From the NCBI RefSeq assembly GCF_001999725.1, contig NZ_MDDP01000023.1, positions 98,148 to 162,147 of the forward strand: a stretch of DNA of 64,000 bases, in the 5' to 3' direction. Below, one piece after another: positions 27,580 through 36,700 of the stretch (its first letter is position 1; the number at the start of each line of letters is the position of its first letter). This DNA comes from Cellulophaga omnivescoria (GTDB taxonomy: Bacteria; Bacteroidota; Bacteroidia; Flavobacteriales; Flavobacteriaceae). The notes under the pieces are model-generated. The model searched no databases and was not told the DNA's origin. It saw only the letters and a list, made by a program, of their open reading frames with translations. Made by a program: the position numbers and the translations under genes.

Positions 27580-27862
27580 AATTATGGTAATAGATTGATT
27601 TCTAAATAAAAAGTTAAAAATAAACACTTAATAACTTTACAATAAATTTACATTACTGTTCAACACAAGAAATATTACATAATTTTATTGTAGATATTAA
27701 CACACTATTATAATCACCATTTTTTTTTAAAATTTAATAAAAGAAAAATAGTATATTATATATATGTTTATAACAACGTTTTCTTTACTAAAAAATTAAG
27801 AAACTGTTTAATTAGATAAGAGTAGATTATAATTTGTAATTTACCAGAAATAAATAAAATGA

Positions 27863-30058
27863 ATGACTAAGAAAAAAAAAGGACCTAAAAACCAAGACCG
27901 TAATCTTATTACTAAAGGTATATTTACGGTATTAGAAAAAGATCCTAATGCTAGTTATAACTATAAGCAAATTGCTGCTAAATTAGGAATAACAGATGCA
28001 AATAAGAGAAATATACTAGTAAAGAGATTAGTACAATTAAAAGAGAAAAAAAGAATTATAGAAGAAAGTAGAGGCAAATATAAAGCTGTAGCTAGAGATA
28101 CTAAAACTTACCATACAGGTAAAGTAGATATTACTAGTAAAGGAAATGCCTATATAGTTATAGAAGGTTTAGAAGATGATGTATTTATCTCTAGCAATAA
28201 ATTAAAAAAAGCTTTTCATAGAGATATTGTAGAAGTATATATTTTTCCTAGAAGAAAGGGAAGAAAATTAGAAGGTGAAATCACTAAAATTATTGAAAGA
28301 GACAAAACTAACTTTGTTGGTATTGTACAATTGCAAAAGAATTACGCTTTTGTAACAGCTACAGATTTTAGAATGTATACAGATTTTTTTATTCCTAAGG
28401 AAAAAATTAATGATGCTAAAGATGGTGATAAAGTCATTGTAAAAATGAATGATTGGCCAGATGATGCAGACTCACCCTACGGAGAAATTGTAGAAGTACT
28501 TGGTAAACCAGGAGAACATAACACAGAAATACATTCAATTTTAGCAGAATACGGATTGCCATATGAGTTTCCGTTAGAAGTAGAAAATTATGCTAATAAA
28601 ATTGATACATCTATAAAACCAGAAGAAATTGCAAAACGTAGAGATATGCGAGATACGCTTACCTTTACTATAGATCCTAAAGATGCAAAGGATTTTGATG
28701 ATGCATTGTCTTTTGTAAAATTAGAAAATGGTAATTATGAAATAGGAGTTCATATTGCAGATGTATCACATTACTTGCAACCAGATACCATCTTAGATGA
28801 TGAAGCTTATGACAGGGCTACATCTGTATATTTAGTAGACCGCGTGGTACCAATGTTACCAGAAGTTTTATCTAACAATGCTTGTTCTCTAAGACCAAAT
28901 GAAGAAAAATATACCTTTTCTGCAGTTTTTGAGATTAATGAAAAAGCAGAACTTATTAACCAATGGTTTGGTAGAACTGTAATAAACTCTAATGAACGTT
29001 TTGCTTATGAAGAAGCACAACATATAATAGAAACTGGTGAAAATACCATTCCAGAGGCTATTTCTATTAGAGAAAACGGAGCTTATAGTGTTAGTAATGA
29101 AATTGTGGATGCTACGCTTACATTAGATAAATTAGCAAAAATTATGCGTGGTAAACGTATGAAAGCCGGAGCCATTTCTTTTGATAAAGTAGAAGTTAGG
29201 TTTAGTTTAGATGAAGACGCAAACCCAACTGGTGTTTACTTTAAAGAGTCTAAAGATGCTAACAAACTTATAGAAGAGTTTATGTTACTTGCTAACAGAA
29301 AGGTAGCAGAATTTATTGGCAAACAAAAACCAGAAAAAACATTTATATATAGAGTTCATGACGAACCTAATGAAGAAAAATTAGCCAATTTAAATGGTAT
29401 TATTTCTAGGTTTGGTCATAAGCTAGATTTTAAAAGTAAAAAAACTATAAGTAGCTCTTTAAACCAATTATTAGAAGATGTGAAAGGTAAAAAAGAACAA
29501 AATTTAGTAGATACGCTTGCTATACGTAGTATGAGTAAAGCTATTTATACCACAGATAATATAGGACATTACGGTTTGGCTTTTAATTACTATTCTCATT
29601 TTACCTCTCCAATACGTAGGTATCCAGATGTTATGGTACACCGTTTATTACAACATTATTTAGATGGTGGCGCAAGTGCAAAACAAGAAGTTTATGAAGA
29701 AAAATGTAAACATTCTTCAGATATGGAAGGTTTAGCAGCAAGTGCAGAAAGAGATTCTATAAAATACATGCAAATTAAATTTATGGATGATCATAAGGAT
29801 GCTGAATTTGTTGGTGTAATTTCCGGAGTAACAGAATGGGGTATTTATGTAGAAATTATAGATAATAAGTGTGAGGGTATGGTTCGTATAAGAGATATTA
29901 AGGACGATTACTATACTTTTGATGAAAAAAGCTATTCTATAGTAGGGCAACGTACAAACAACAGCTACCAGTTAGGAGAGCAAGTTGTGGTTATGGTTAA
30001 AAGTACAGATTTAGTAAAAAGACATTTAGATTTCTCATTACTTAGAAAGGCAGAATAA
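27863..30058 (+). CDS. rnr: Ribonuclease R
   Basis: 731 residues. An N-terminal winged-helix-like segment (GIFTVLEKDPNASYNYKQIAAKLG) precedes cold-shock domains. The RNB exonuclease core follows, with the metal-binding Asp cluster DPKDAKDFDDALSF and the RNB motif region HYGLAFNYYSHFTSPIRRYPD. A C-terminal S1 domain (about 640-725: GVISGVTEWGIYVEI) ends the protein. RNase R is a processive 3'-to-5' exonuclease that degrades structured RNA and damaged rRNA. The basic N-terminus (TKKKKGPKN) is typical of the family. Confidence 0.97.
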   Translation: MTKKKKGPKNQDRNLITKGIFTVLEKDPNASYNYKQIAAKLGITDANKRNILVKRLVQLKEKKRIIEESRGKYKAVARDTKTYHTGKVDITSKGNAYIVIEGLEDDVFISSNKLKKAFHRDIVEVYIFPRRKGRKLEGEITKIIERDKTNFVGIVQLQKNYAFVTATDFRMYTDFFIPKEKINDAKDGDKVIVKMNDWPDDADSPYGEIVEVLGKPGEHNTEIHSILAEYGLPYEFPLEVENYANKIDTSIKPEEIAKRRDMRDTLTFTIDPKDAKDFDDALSFVKLENGNYEIGVHIADVSHYLQPDTILDDEAYDRATSVYLVDRVVPMLPEVLSNNACSLRPNEEKYTFSAVFEINEKAELINQWFGRTVINSNERFAYEEAQHIIETGENTIPEAISIRENGAYSVSNEIVDATLTLDKLAKIMRGKRMKAGAISFDKVEVRFSLDEDANPTGVYFKESKDANKLIEEFMLLANRKVAEFIGKQKPEKTFIYRVHDEPNEEKLANLNGIISRFGHKLDFKSKKTISSSLNQLLEDVKGKKEQNLVDTLAIRSMSKAIYTTDNIGHYGLAFNYYSHFTSPIRRYPDVMVHRLLQHYLDGGASAKQEVYEEKCKHSSDMEGLAASAERDSIKYMQIKFMDDHKDAEFVGVISGVTEWGIYVEIIDNKCEGMVRIRDIKDDYYTFDEKSYSIVGQRTNNSYQLGEQVVVMVKSTDLVKRHLDFSLLRKAE

Positions 30059-30116
30059 AGTATTTTTGGAACGAAATTTGTAAATTAGATTAGGAATTAT
30101 ACCTAAAAACAACAAA

Positions 30117-30797
30117 ATGAATAAGTTAACCTTATTTACGTTTATATTTTTTGCTATTAGTTTAGTAAATGCACAAAACGAGAAAATTACACAAAAGCTA
30201 CAAAATTTTTCAGAGGTTAAAGCTTTTGATGGATTATCTGTAAATCTTATAAAGTCTACTAAAAATGAAGCAGTTATAACTGGTGTTAACACACAAAAAG
30301 TTGCAATTGTTAATAATGATGGTGTTCTAAAACTACGTATGGAATTGGATAAAATTTTTAGTGGTTATAGAACTTTTATAGATTTGTATTATACAGATAA
30401 TTTAACTGTGATAGATGTTAATGAAGATGCCAGAATTAGCTCTAATGAAACTATAAAACAAGATTTGTTAGAGTTAAAATCTCAAGAAGGTGGAGAACTA
30501 ATTATAGATGCTAACGTAACACAATTATTAGTAAAATCTGTTACTGGCGGGGTTATTACATCTAGAGGAAATGCTAAAAACCAAGATATAAAAATTAATA
30601 CCGGTGGTATTTATTACGGTAAAAATTTTAAAACAGAGCTTACCACAATAAGTGTAAATGCGGGTGGTAATGCAGAAATTAATGCAGCTAAATATGTACA
30701 AGCTACTGTAAAGGCTGGCGGTGAAGTTTTGGTTTATGGCGACCCAGCTAAAATGGATGAAAAAACTGTTTTTGGCGGTAAAATTATTAGAAAATAA
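30117..30797 (+). CDS. GIN domain (DUF2807) auto-transporter adhesin-like protein
   Basis: 226 residues with a signal peptide (AISLVNAQNEK). The body is a right-handed beta-solenoid typical of head GIN / DUF2807 proteins, with repeated short strands such as VTQLLVKSVTGGVITSRGNAKNQDIKINTGG and the closing VKAGGEVLVYGDPAKMDEKTVFGGKI. These are envelope proteins of Bacteroidota with unknown role. It lies 59 bases after rnr with no terminator between them, and the next gene follows after 13 bases. Confidence 0.86.
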   Translation: MNKLTLFTFIFFAISLVNAQNEKITQKLQNFSEVKAFDGLSVNLIKSTKNEAVITGVNTQKVAIVNNDGVLKLRMELDKIFSGYRTFIDLYYTDNLTVIDVNEDARISSNETIKQDLLELKSQEGGELIIDANVTQLLVKSVTGGVITSRGNAKNQDIKINTGGIYYGKNFKTELTTISVNAGGNAEINAAKYVQATVKAGGEVLVYGDPAKMDEKTVFGGKIIRK

Positions 30798-30810
30798 GAA
30801 AAACTATTAC

Positions 30811-31476
30811 ATGTTAGATGATATACAGGCAGCAATACCATTAGGCTTTTTCTTAAGTTTTATGATTGGTCCTGTTTTTTTTGTTCTTCTAGAAACCAGT
30901 GCTGTTAAAGGTTTTAGAGCTGCATTGATGTTTGATCTTGGCGTTATTTTAGCAGATGTATTATTTTTAACTGTTGCTTATTTTAGTAGTTACCAACTAT
31001 TAGAAAACCTAAGTAATTTACCAGGATTATATATTTTTGGTGGAGTTATATTACTTGTTTATGGCATAATTGTAATTATAAAAAAACCTGTAAAAGAAAA
31101 GCCAACTCAACTTAAATCTAGTAAAAGTGCATACCTAAGTCTATTTGTTAAGGGCTTTTTATTAAACTTTATAAATATTGGTGTTTTGGTGTTTTGGTTA
31201 GGTGTTATTTTAGTTGTAGGTCCTAGTCTAGATAACAATCCTAACAGAATTTTAGTTTTCTTTTCTGCTATGTTAGGCACATATTTTATTACAGACATAA
31301 TTAAAATTTTATTGGCTAAACAATTAAAAAGATACTTAACTCCAAAACGTATTTTTTTAACTAAAAAAATACTAGGTATAATACTTGTTATATGTGGTTT
31401 GGTATTAATAACCAAAGGATTTTTACCTAAGGACCAATTAAATATACAAGAAGGATTAGAGTTATTAGAAAAATAA
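30811..31476 (+). CDS. LysE-family transporter
   Basis: 221 residues from ATG 30811; the upstream in-frame ATG at 30721 lies inside the preceding gene and is rejected. Six hydrophobic segments begin with AIPLGFFLSFMIGPVFFVLLETS, the LysE/RhtB family motif (G-x3-G-P). These carriers export amino acids or related compounds. The substrate is not evident. Confidence 0.9.
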   Translation: MLDDIQAAIPLGFFLSFMIGPVFFVLLETSAVKGFRAALMFDLGVILADVLFLTVAYFSSYQLLENLSNLPGLYIFGGVILLVYGIIVIIKKPVKEKPTQLKSSKSAYLSLFVKGFLLNFINIGVLVFWLGVILVVGPSLDNNPNRILVFFSAMLGTYFITDIIKILLAKQLKRYLTPKRIFLTKKILGIILVICGLVLITKGFLPKDQLNIQEGLELLEK

Positions 31477-31502
31477 TTGTTTAAAAACTATTGTGTTTAA
31501 AA

Positions 31503-31988
31503 ATGGAATTGGGGTCTGAACTAGAAAAAATAATAGCAAATAGTAGACTTGTAGCAATAGATTTAAATTCAGAGTATATTTCTTCTTTTCATTTTTTAAT
31601 AGCTACTTTACAATCTGATAATATTGCTCAAAAAATATTTAAATCTTACGATTGGAAATTTCAGAATTTAATAGAATTATTAAAATCAGATGATAAAAAA
31701 ATAGTAGCAAAGTATTATCTAACCAAAGAGTTTGATGCTATTTTAAGAAACGGTTCATTTTATGCTCGCATTTATTCAGATATAAAAGTAAATCCAGAAC
31801 ATATAGTACTTGCTATGCTAGCTAATAAAAATAGCTATGCTGGTAACTATTTAAATGAAATAGAAATGGATTATTTTAAATTTAAAAAAGAATGTGAGAA
31901 AATTAGAAGTATAAAATCTAATAAATTTCTAGAATTTTTTGGGAGCAGTAAACGTTTAGTTTCTTTAGGATTACTTTCTATTATATAA
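31503..31988 (+). CDS. Stand-alone Clp N-terminal-domain-like protein
   Basis: 161 residues from ATG 31503, 26 bases after the LysE gene. The two-repeat helical pattern is that of ClpA/ClpC N-domains: SEYISSFHFLIATLQSDNIAQKIF in the first repeat and NPEHIVLAMLANKNSYAGNYL in the second. There is no AAA+ ATPase module. The N-domain binds adaptors and substrates in Clp chaperones, so a free copy may be an adaptor or inhibitor; this is inference. The tail ends in a hydrophobic LGLLSII. Confidence 0.72.
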   Translation: MELGSELEKIIANSRLVAIDLNSEYISSFHFLIATLQSDNIAQKIFKSYDWKFQNLIELLKSDDKKIVAKYYLTKEFDAILRNGSFYARIYSDIKVNPEHIVLAMLANKNSYAGNYLNEIEMDYFKFKKECEKIRSIKSNKFLEFFGSSKRLVSLGLLSII

Positions 31989-32087
31989 AATAGGTTTTTA
32001 AACTCTAAAGTACTGCTGTACTTTTAATCAAGTATTTGTAATTATTTGATTTTAAGATAGATAATTTTGTAGCTATAACTACAAACA

Positions 32088-32116
32088 AAAAAACCTCCAC
32101 GTTAGTGAAGGTTTTT
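32088..32116 (-). terminator. Terminator downstream of tRNA-Cys
   Basis: A hairpin with one mismatch (AAAAACCTCCAC at 32089-32100 with 32105-32116) and a 4-base loop, followed by a T-rich tract on the minus strand. It lies immediately 3' of the tRNA. Confidence 0.75.
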
Positions 32117-32117
32117 G

Positions 32118-32188
32118 AGGCATCGAGCAGATTCGAACTGCTGTACAAGCTTTTGCAGAGCTCTGCCTAGCCACTCGGCCACGATGCC
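32118..32188 (-). tRNA. tRNA-Cys (GCA), canonical
   Basis: A 71-base gene on the minus strand. The 7-bp acceptor stem is GGCATCG with CGATGCC. The anticodon loop is CTGCAAA with U33 and anticodon GCA. The T-arm is AGCAG-TTCGAAT-CTGCT. The discriminator is U73, as in tRNA-Cys. D-arm G13-A22 also matches the family. CCA is not encoded. It has its own promoter and terminator. Confidence 0.96.
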
Positions 32189-32201
32189 ATTTTTTGGACT
32201 G

Positions 32202-32230
32202 CAAACTTACAAAAATAAATTCATAAGCAA
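32202..32230 (-). promoter_or_regulatory. Promoter of canonical tRNA-Cys
   Basis: On the minus strand a TTG (32228-32230) is separated by 18 bases from TAAGTTTG (32202-32209), a good match to the Bacteroidota -33/-7 consensus. It starts between the two tRNA genes. Confidence 0.65.
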
Positions 32231-32266
32231 ATAAGTTTTTTTAAATCAATTTTGCATTTTTTTTCG

Positions 32267-32338
32267 AGGCATCGAGTGGATTCGAACCACTATGCTAATC
32301 CTTGCGGGATTATGTCTATCCATTTCGACCACAATGCC
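32267..32338 (-). tRNA. tRNA-Cys-like gene with non-canonical anticodon loop (C33)
   Basis: A 72-base gene on the minus strand that folds as a complete cloverleaf. The acceptor stem GGCATTG/CGATGCC has one G-U pair. The D-arm has G13-A22. The anticodon stem TAATC/GATTA is perfect. The T-arm is AGTGG-TTCGAAT-CCACT, and the discriminator is U73. The loop reads CCGCAAG, so the anticodon position is GCA (Cys) but base 33 is C rather than the near-universal U. C32 and G38 could pair and shrink the loop to five bases. The gene has its own -7 box. It looks like a diverged duplicate of the adjacent tRNA-Cys and may be a functional variant or a pseudogene. Confidence 0.75.
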
Positions 32339-32357
32339 ATTTATGCGGGGGAGAGTT

Positions 32358-32365
32358 CAAATGTA
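32358..32365 (-). promoter_or_regulatory. -7 promoter element of the variant tRNA-Cys
   Basis: TACATTTG on the minus strand matches TAnnTTTG, 19 bases upstream of the tRNA 5' end. No -33 TTG is obvious. Confidence 0.5.
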
Positions 32366-32404
32366 CATATATTTATATGTATAAAAAATTTACTAATATG
32401 CAGT

Positions 32405-32761
32405 TTAACGAGTTAATTGCAATGTTATCGAAACCATTTCTACATCTCCTCCTATTGGTGGGTTTAATTTAGATACCTTTACTTCAGACTCGGTTACAAT
32501 TGGTATTTCTTTAAAAATACGATCTATGATACGTTTAGCTACATGTTCTAATAATTTAGACCGTATAGCCATTTCTTCTTTTACTATATGGTTTATATGT
32601 ACATAATCTACAGTATCTACTAACTCATCAGTTACAGATGCCTTAGTTAAATCTGCATTTACGGTAACATTTACTGAGTAATCGCTACCAATTAAGGCTT
32701 CTTCATTTAAACATCCGTGGTAAGCATATGTTTTAATAGTACTTACAGTTATTTTTCCCAT
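32405..32761 (-). CDS. folB: Dihydroneopterin aldolase
   Basis: 118 residues. The N-terminus (KITVSTIKTYAYHGCLNEEALIGSDYSVNVTV) contains the FolB signature YHGCxxEE, and later TVDYVHINHIV and LLEHVAKRIIDRIF. FolB converts 7,8-dihydroneopterin to 6-hydroxymethyl-dihydropterin in folate synthesis. A TAAGTTTG -7 box lies 19 bases upstream. Confidence 0.95.
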   Translation of the reverse strand: MGKITVSTIKTYAYHGCLNEEALIGSDYSVNVTVNADLTKASVTDELVDTVDYVHINHIVKEEMAIRSKLLEHVAKRIIDRIFKEIPIVTESEVKVSKLNPPIGGDVEMVSITLQLTR

Positions 32762-32780
32762 TTGTTTTAGTTTATATGTG

Positions 32781-32788
32781 CAAACTTA
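32781..32788 (-). promoter_or_regulatory. Bacteroidota -7 promoter element for folB
   Basis: TAAGTTTG on the minus strand matches TAnnTTTG in the 48-base gap between sprF and folB, so folB need not depend on the gliding operon. Confidence 0.5.
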
Positions 32789-32809
32789 ACTAATAGAATT
32801 AATAAATAC

Positions 32810-33763
32810 TTAGTAAGTACATCTACAATTACTTAATCCTTGAAATAAATCTACACCAATTGTAATAACATGTGTACCTGTACTGTAATTTAAAATATCG
32901 TTTAAAATTATTTGGTAAGAGTATCCAAAGTAGTAGTTATCTTTTTTTAAACCTGCAAAAGGTGCCAAATACAATGGTTTTCCAATTTGATCATTTAAAA
33001 ATCTGTAGTTTACACCAGCATAATAATAATCTTCAAAATCGTATTTTCTAAACTTAAGGTTTAAATCAGTTTCAGATCTTCCATCACTTTCAAACATTTT
33101 ATAAAGTACAGATGGTTCTATTTCCCAATCGCTATTTCTACTTTTTTTGTATCTGTAACCAGTATACAAGTAATAGTTTCTTAAAGCATTTGGCTCAAAA
33201 GTTTCATTAAAGTTTGATATATCTTTGTTAACAAGGTTGGATACGTTTAAACTAGCATAAAATTTATTAATTCTATACATAAGTCCAACATCAAAGTTAT
33301 GGTTTGTAGTAGACCTGTCATCCGTTACAGCATTGTCTGGGTTAGCAATTAGGTTAAACTCCTGTATGTCTAATCTAAATTGGTTAAAGTTATAAGATAT
33401 ACCAAAGGATAAAAACTCGTCTTCATACCTATCTAAAGTTAGGTGGTGTGCAAAAGAAATTCTTGCACCTTGTTGTTTAGTGTATCCGTTTTTATCGTTA
33501 TATAAAAATAAACCTAAACCAGATTTATTCCCAATTCTGGCATCTGCAGCCAAAGACTGTGTCCTTGGTGCATCTTCAATACCTACCCATTGAGCAAGAC
33601 CGTTCATTCTAATTTTTACATGATCGCCAATACCTGCGTATGTTGGTGATAAAACAAATGGGTTATCTGCTAAATACTGTGAGAGCTGTGGGGAATTTAG
33701 CTCCTGTGCATTTGATAGCATTGTGCCAGCAAATAATGATAAGATTGCTAATTTAAATCGCAT
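32810..33763 (-). CDS. sprF: PorP/SprF-family T9SS outer-membrane protein, SprF-like
   Basis: 317 residues with a signal peptide (LSNAQEL). The body is a beta-barrel of the PorP/SprF family, opening with SPQLSQYLADNPFVLSPTYAGIGDHVKIRMNGLAQW, the family's hallmark 'NP...L.P.Y.G'. In Flavobacterium johnsoniae the gene directly downstream of sprB encodes SprF, needed to secrete SprB to the surface. The same position here, 27 bases after the giant adhesin, supports the symbol. It is the last gene of the gliding operon. Confidence 0.88.
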   Translation of the reverse strand: MRFKLAILSLFAGTMLSNAQELNSPQLSQYLADNPFVLSPTYAGIGDHVKIRMNGLAQWVGIEDAPRTQSLAADARIGNKSGLGLFLYNDKNGYTKQQGARISFAHHLTLDRYEDEFLSFGISYNFNQFRLDIQEFNLIANPDNAVTDDRSTTNHNFDVGLMYRINKFYASLNVSNLVNKDISNFNETFEPNALRNYYLYTGYRYKKSRNSDWEIEPSVLYKMFESDGRSETDLNLKFRKYDFEDYYYAGVNYRFLNDQIGKPLYLAPFAGLKKDNYYFGYSYQIILNDILNYSTGTHVITIGVDLFQGLSNCRCTY

Positions 33764-33789
33764 AATTATAGGTTAAGTTCTTTTATTTT

Positions 33790-36700
33790 TTATCTGTACA
33801 ATGTAAAGTGTCCAACAAATTCTCTGTCATCTACTTCATCTTTAAGCTTAATAGTATACCAGTAATCTCCAGATGGTAGTTCCTTATTATCATAAGTTCC
33901 GTCCCAGCCTTTGTCATCTGCTCCCATTCTATATAATTCTCTACCATATCTATCATATATAATAGTTAGTATATTAGGGAACCCTTCTGTGTTTTTAGGC
34001 TTCCATGTGTTGTTTACATCATCACCGTTAGGTGTAAAGAAATTTGGGATTTCTATATCGATGAACTCAATAAATATATCTTGAGTAGCTTCACAACCAT
34101 TTTCGTCTACAACAACTACGGTATAAGTATCAGTCTTACGTATTCTGAACGTATTGTCTTCCCCATTATTGTTTCCTTCCAGATAGAAAGTATATTTTGG
34201 GTTACCACCTGCAGCAATTGCCGTTATTTCGTTAATATTTCTATTCTCTAATACAAGAGTTAACGGTTCAAAATCTGCTACAGTAAAGTCAATAGTTTCA
34301 GAACATCCGTTTGCATGCAATATGTGTAAATAATGATTACCAGCAGACATATTTGTAAAGTCTGGTGTTAATTGCATTGCTCCAGGATCTGTAGTATCTA
34401 AACCGTATAATACGTCTGTTATTGTGTTGTCTTCTAAAACAACGTCTAAATAATTTGTTGGAGTATCTGTACTACACTCATAAATAGGTGTTGCTGTGGC
34501 TTTTAAATTTACACCTGGTGCTATATCTATTACAATATTAGTATCACATCCATTTGCATCTTTAACTAATATTACGTGTGTACCAGAAGTTAAACCTGTA
34601 AAATCTACTCTGTCTAGCACATAATCTGCAGGATCATTAGAATCTAAACTTGTGCTGTAAGGCGCAGTACCACCAGTTATTGTAACTGTAGCCATACCAT
34701 CTTCATTACCAGTACAAGTTTCGCCAGTAGTTGTTGTACTTAATTGTATTGCACTAGGTTCACTAATTGTAAAATTAAAAGTGGTAAAACATCCGTTTTC
34801 ATCTTGTGCAATTACATCATAAACGCCAGGTGCTAAATCTGTAAATACATTTTTAGTATCAAACTGGTCTAAATTTGGTGTTATAGAATATTTAATTTCT
34901 CCAGTACCACCACTAACCTCAACAGTTATAGTACCATTTTCTTCTCCAAAACAAAGCACATCTGTAAATTCTTCGTTTTCTACTACTAATGGGGCAGGTT
35001 CTATTATTGTAATAGCTCTAGACACATTTTCACAACCACCATCTGATGTTGCTCTAATATAATAAGTGCCAATTCCTAAATTTCTGAATACACCACTAGT
35101 TTGTGGTCCTTGTAACGGACTTGTACTAGTTGGATTGTCTAACAATTCATAATTATAATTACCTAAACCACCTATAGCAGTTGCATTTATACTAGCTGTA
35201 GATTCTCCGTTACAGTTTATTACCGCGGCGGTTTCATCTAATACTATTTGTAATGGTGGTACAGCATCAATAGTTACTTTATTACTAAGAATATTACCAC
35301 AGTTAAAATTATCTCTTATGTAGTATTGGTACACACCTTCTATTACTGTAAATGTATGTGTATCACCTCCGCTCATTGGAGTAAAGCTTATACCATCTAC
35401 ACTAAACTCATACGGAGCAGTACCACCAGTAGCTGTTAATCTTATCTCTGCTGGATCTACGCACGTTAATTGAGATACTTGAACAAGAGAACCAGTGATA
35501 TCTGTAGGCTCTGTTATAACGGCTTGTACGGTTTCTACATCACAGTTCCATCCATCTGCAACTGTTATTGTATAAACACCAGCTCCTAGGTTATTAAACA
35601 TTGGGTTTGCTTGTGGTGTACTAGAGTATAATAATGTAATACCAGCATTATCATAAACATTTAACTGGTAGGTATAAACACCTTCACCATTTAATACATT
35701 TATTGCACTTACGCTACCATTGCTATCACCAAAACAAGTTAACATTTGTGTAAGTGGTGTAATATCTGCAGTAATTGGTATTGCAGGGTTTAATGTTATA
35801 TTATTGGTATATATACAACCACTGTCATCTGTTATTGTTACTGTGTATGTACCAGCACTTAAGCCTACATAGCTAGCAGAATTTACATCTGTAAATGTGG
35901 TTTCTACAGCAGTAGTATTGTTTCTTAAAACAATGTCATAAGGTGCGTAACCACCTGTTGGGTTTACAGTTACTTCACCAGCATTATCATCACAAGTTAC
36001 TGCAGCATTTTGTGTTATGGTTGCTGTTAGTGCCATATCTGGCGATGCTATTGTTATAACATTAGAATCTTCTGTACAGAAAGGAGCATTATCTTCTGTT
36101 ACTGCTACATAATAATTACCTCCAGATAAACCTGGTATCGTAAATGTATTTGCTGTAGCGTTGCCATTAATGCCTGTTAAAGTACCATCAGCATTTAAAA
36201 CTGAATAAGTAAATGGTGCTGTAGCGTCTGTTACCGTTACTTCTATTTCTCCGTTTGTATCTCCAAAACAAGTTACAGGAGATGACGCTCTAGCCGAAAC
36301 TTTAATTAAGTCATAAGGTGCAATGTCATATACATCTGTATCTACATAACAACCTGTATTTGTATCGGTAATTCTAAATACATAACCACCAATTGCTGTT
36401 AATTCAAAAGTTGCAGTATTGTAAGTAGGTGTACCAGTTTGCGTAGCATTTGTATTACCAATAGGTAATAACTCATACGTGTATACATTTGTACCATCAC
36501 CATTATCTGTTACTGTAATTGTAACCTCTTCTGGACCAGCACATGATATGTCTGCATTTTTAGTAACTACAGCTGTAAATTTATTAATTGGTTCTATTGT
36601 TACTGTTGTTGTTTGCGGACAACTATTATTATCTTTAACATAAACAGTAATTGTTTGTGTAACTCCAGTATCTGTAACAGTAAATGTATTTCCTGTTTGG

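Larger units (their letters stand above)
27244..27862. other. 619-base AT-rich divergent intergenic region
   Basis: No gene is visible. The region holds the rpiB promoter, three exact copies of TTGTTAATAA and clustered GTTAAT motifs (27308-27579), and a TTGTTCACA that differs from the DnaA-box consensus TTATNCACA at one base (about 27374). A TATATATA stretch near 27750-27765 precedes rnr. It is a candidate regulatory or replication-related region, unproven. Confidence 0.5.

Noticed and set aside
27244..27862. Firm assignment as the replication origin
   Set aside because: No dnaA gene and no exact DnaA boxes are visible here; only AT richness and GTTAAT repeats support it, so it is kept as a hypothesis.
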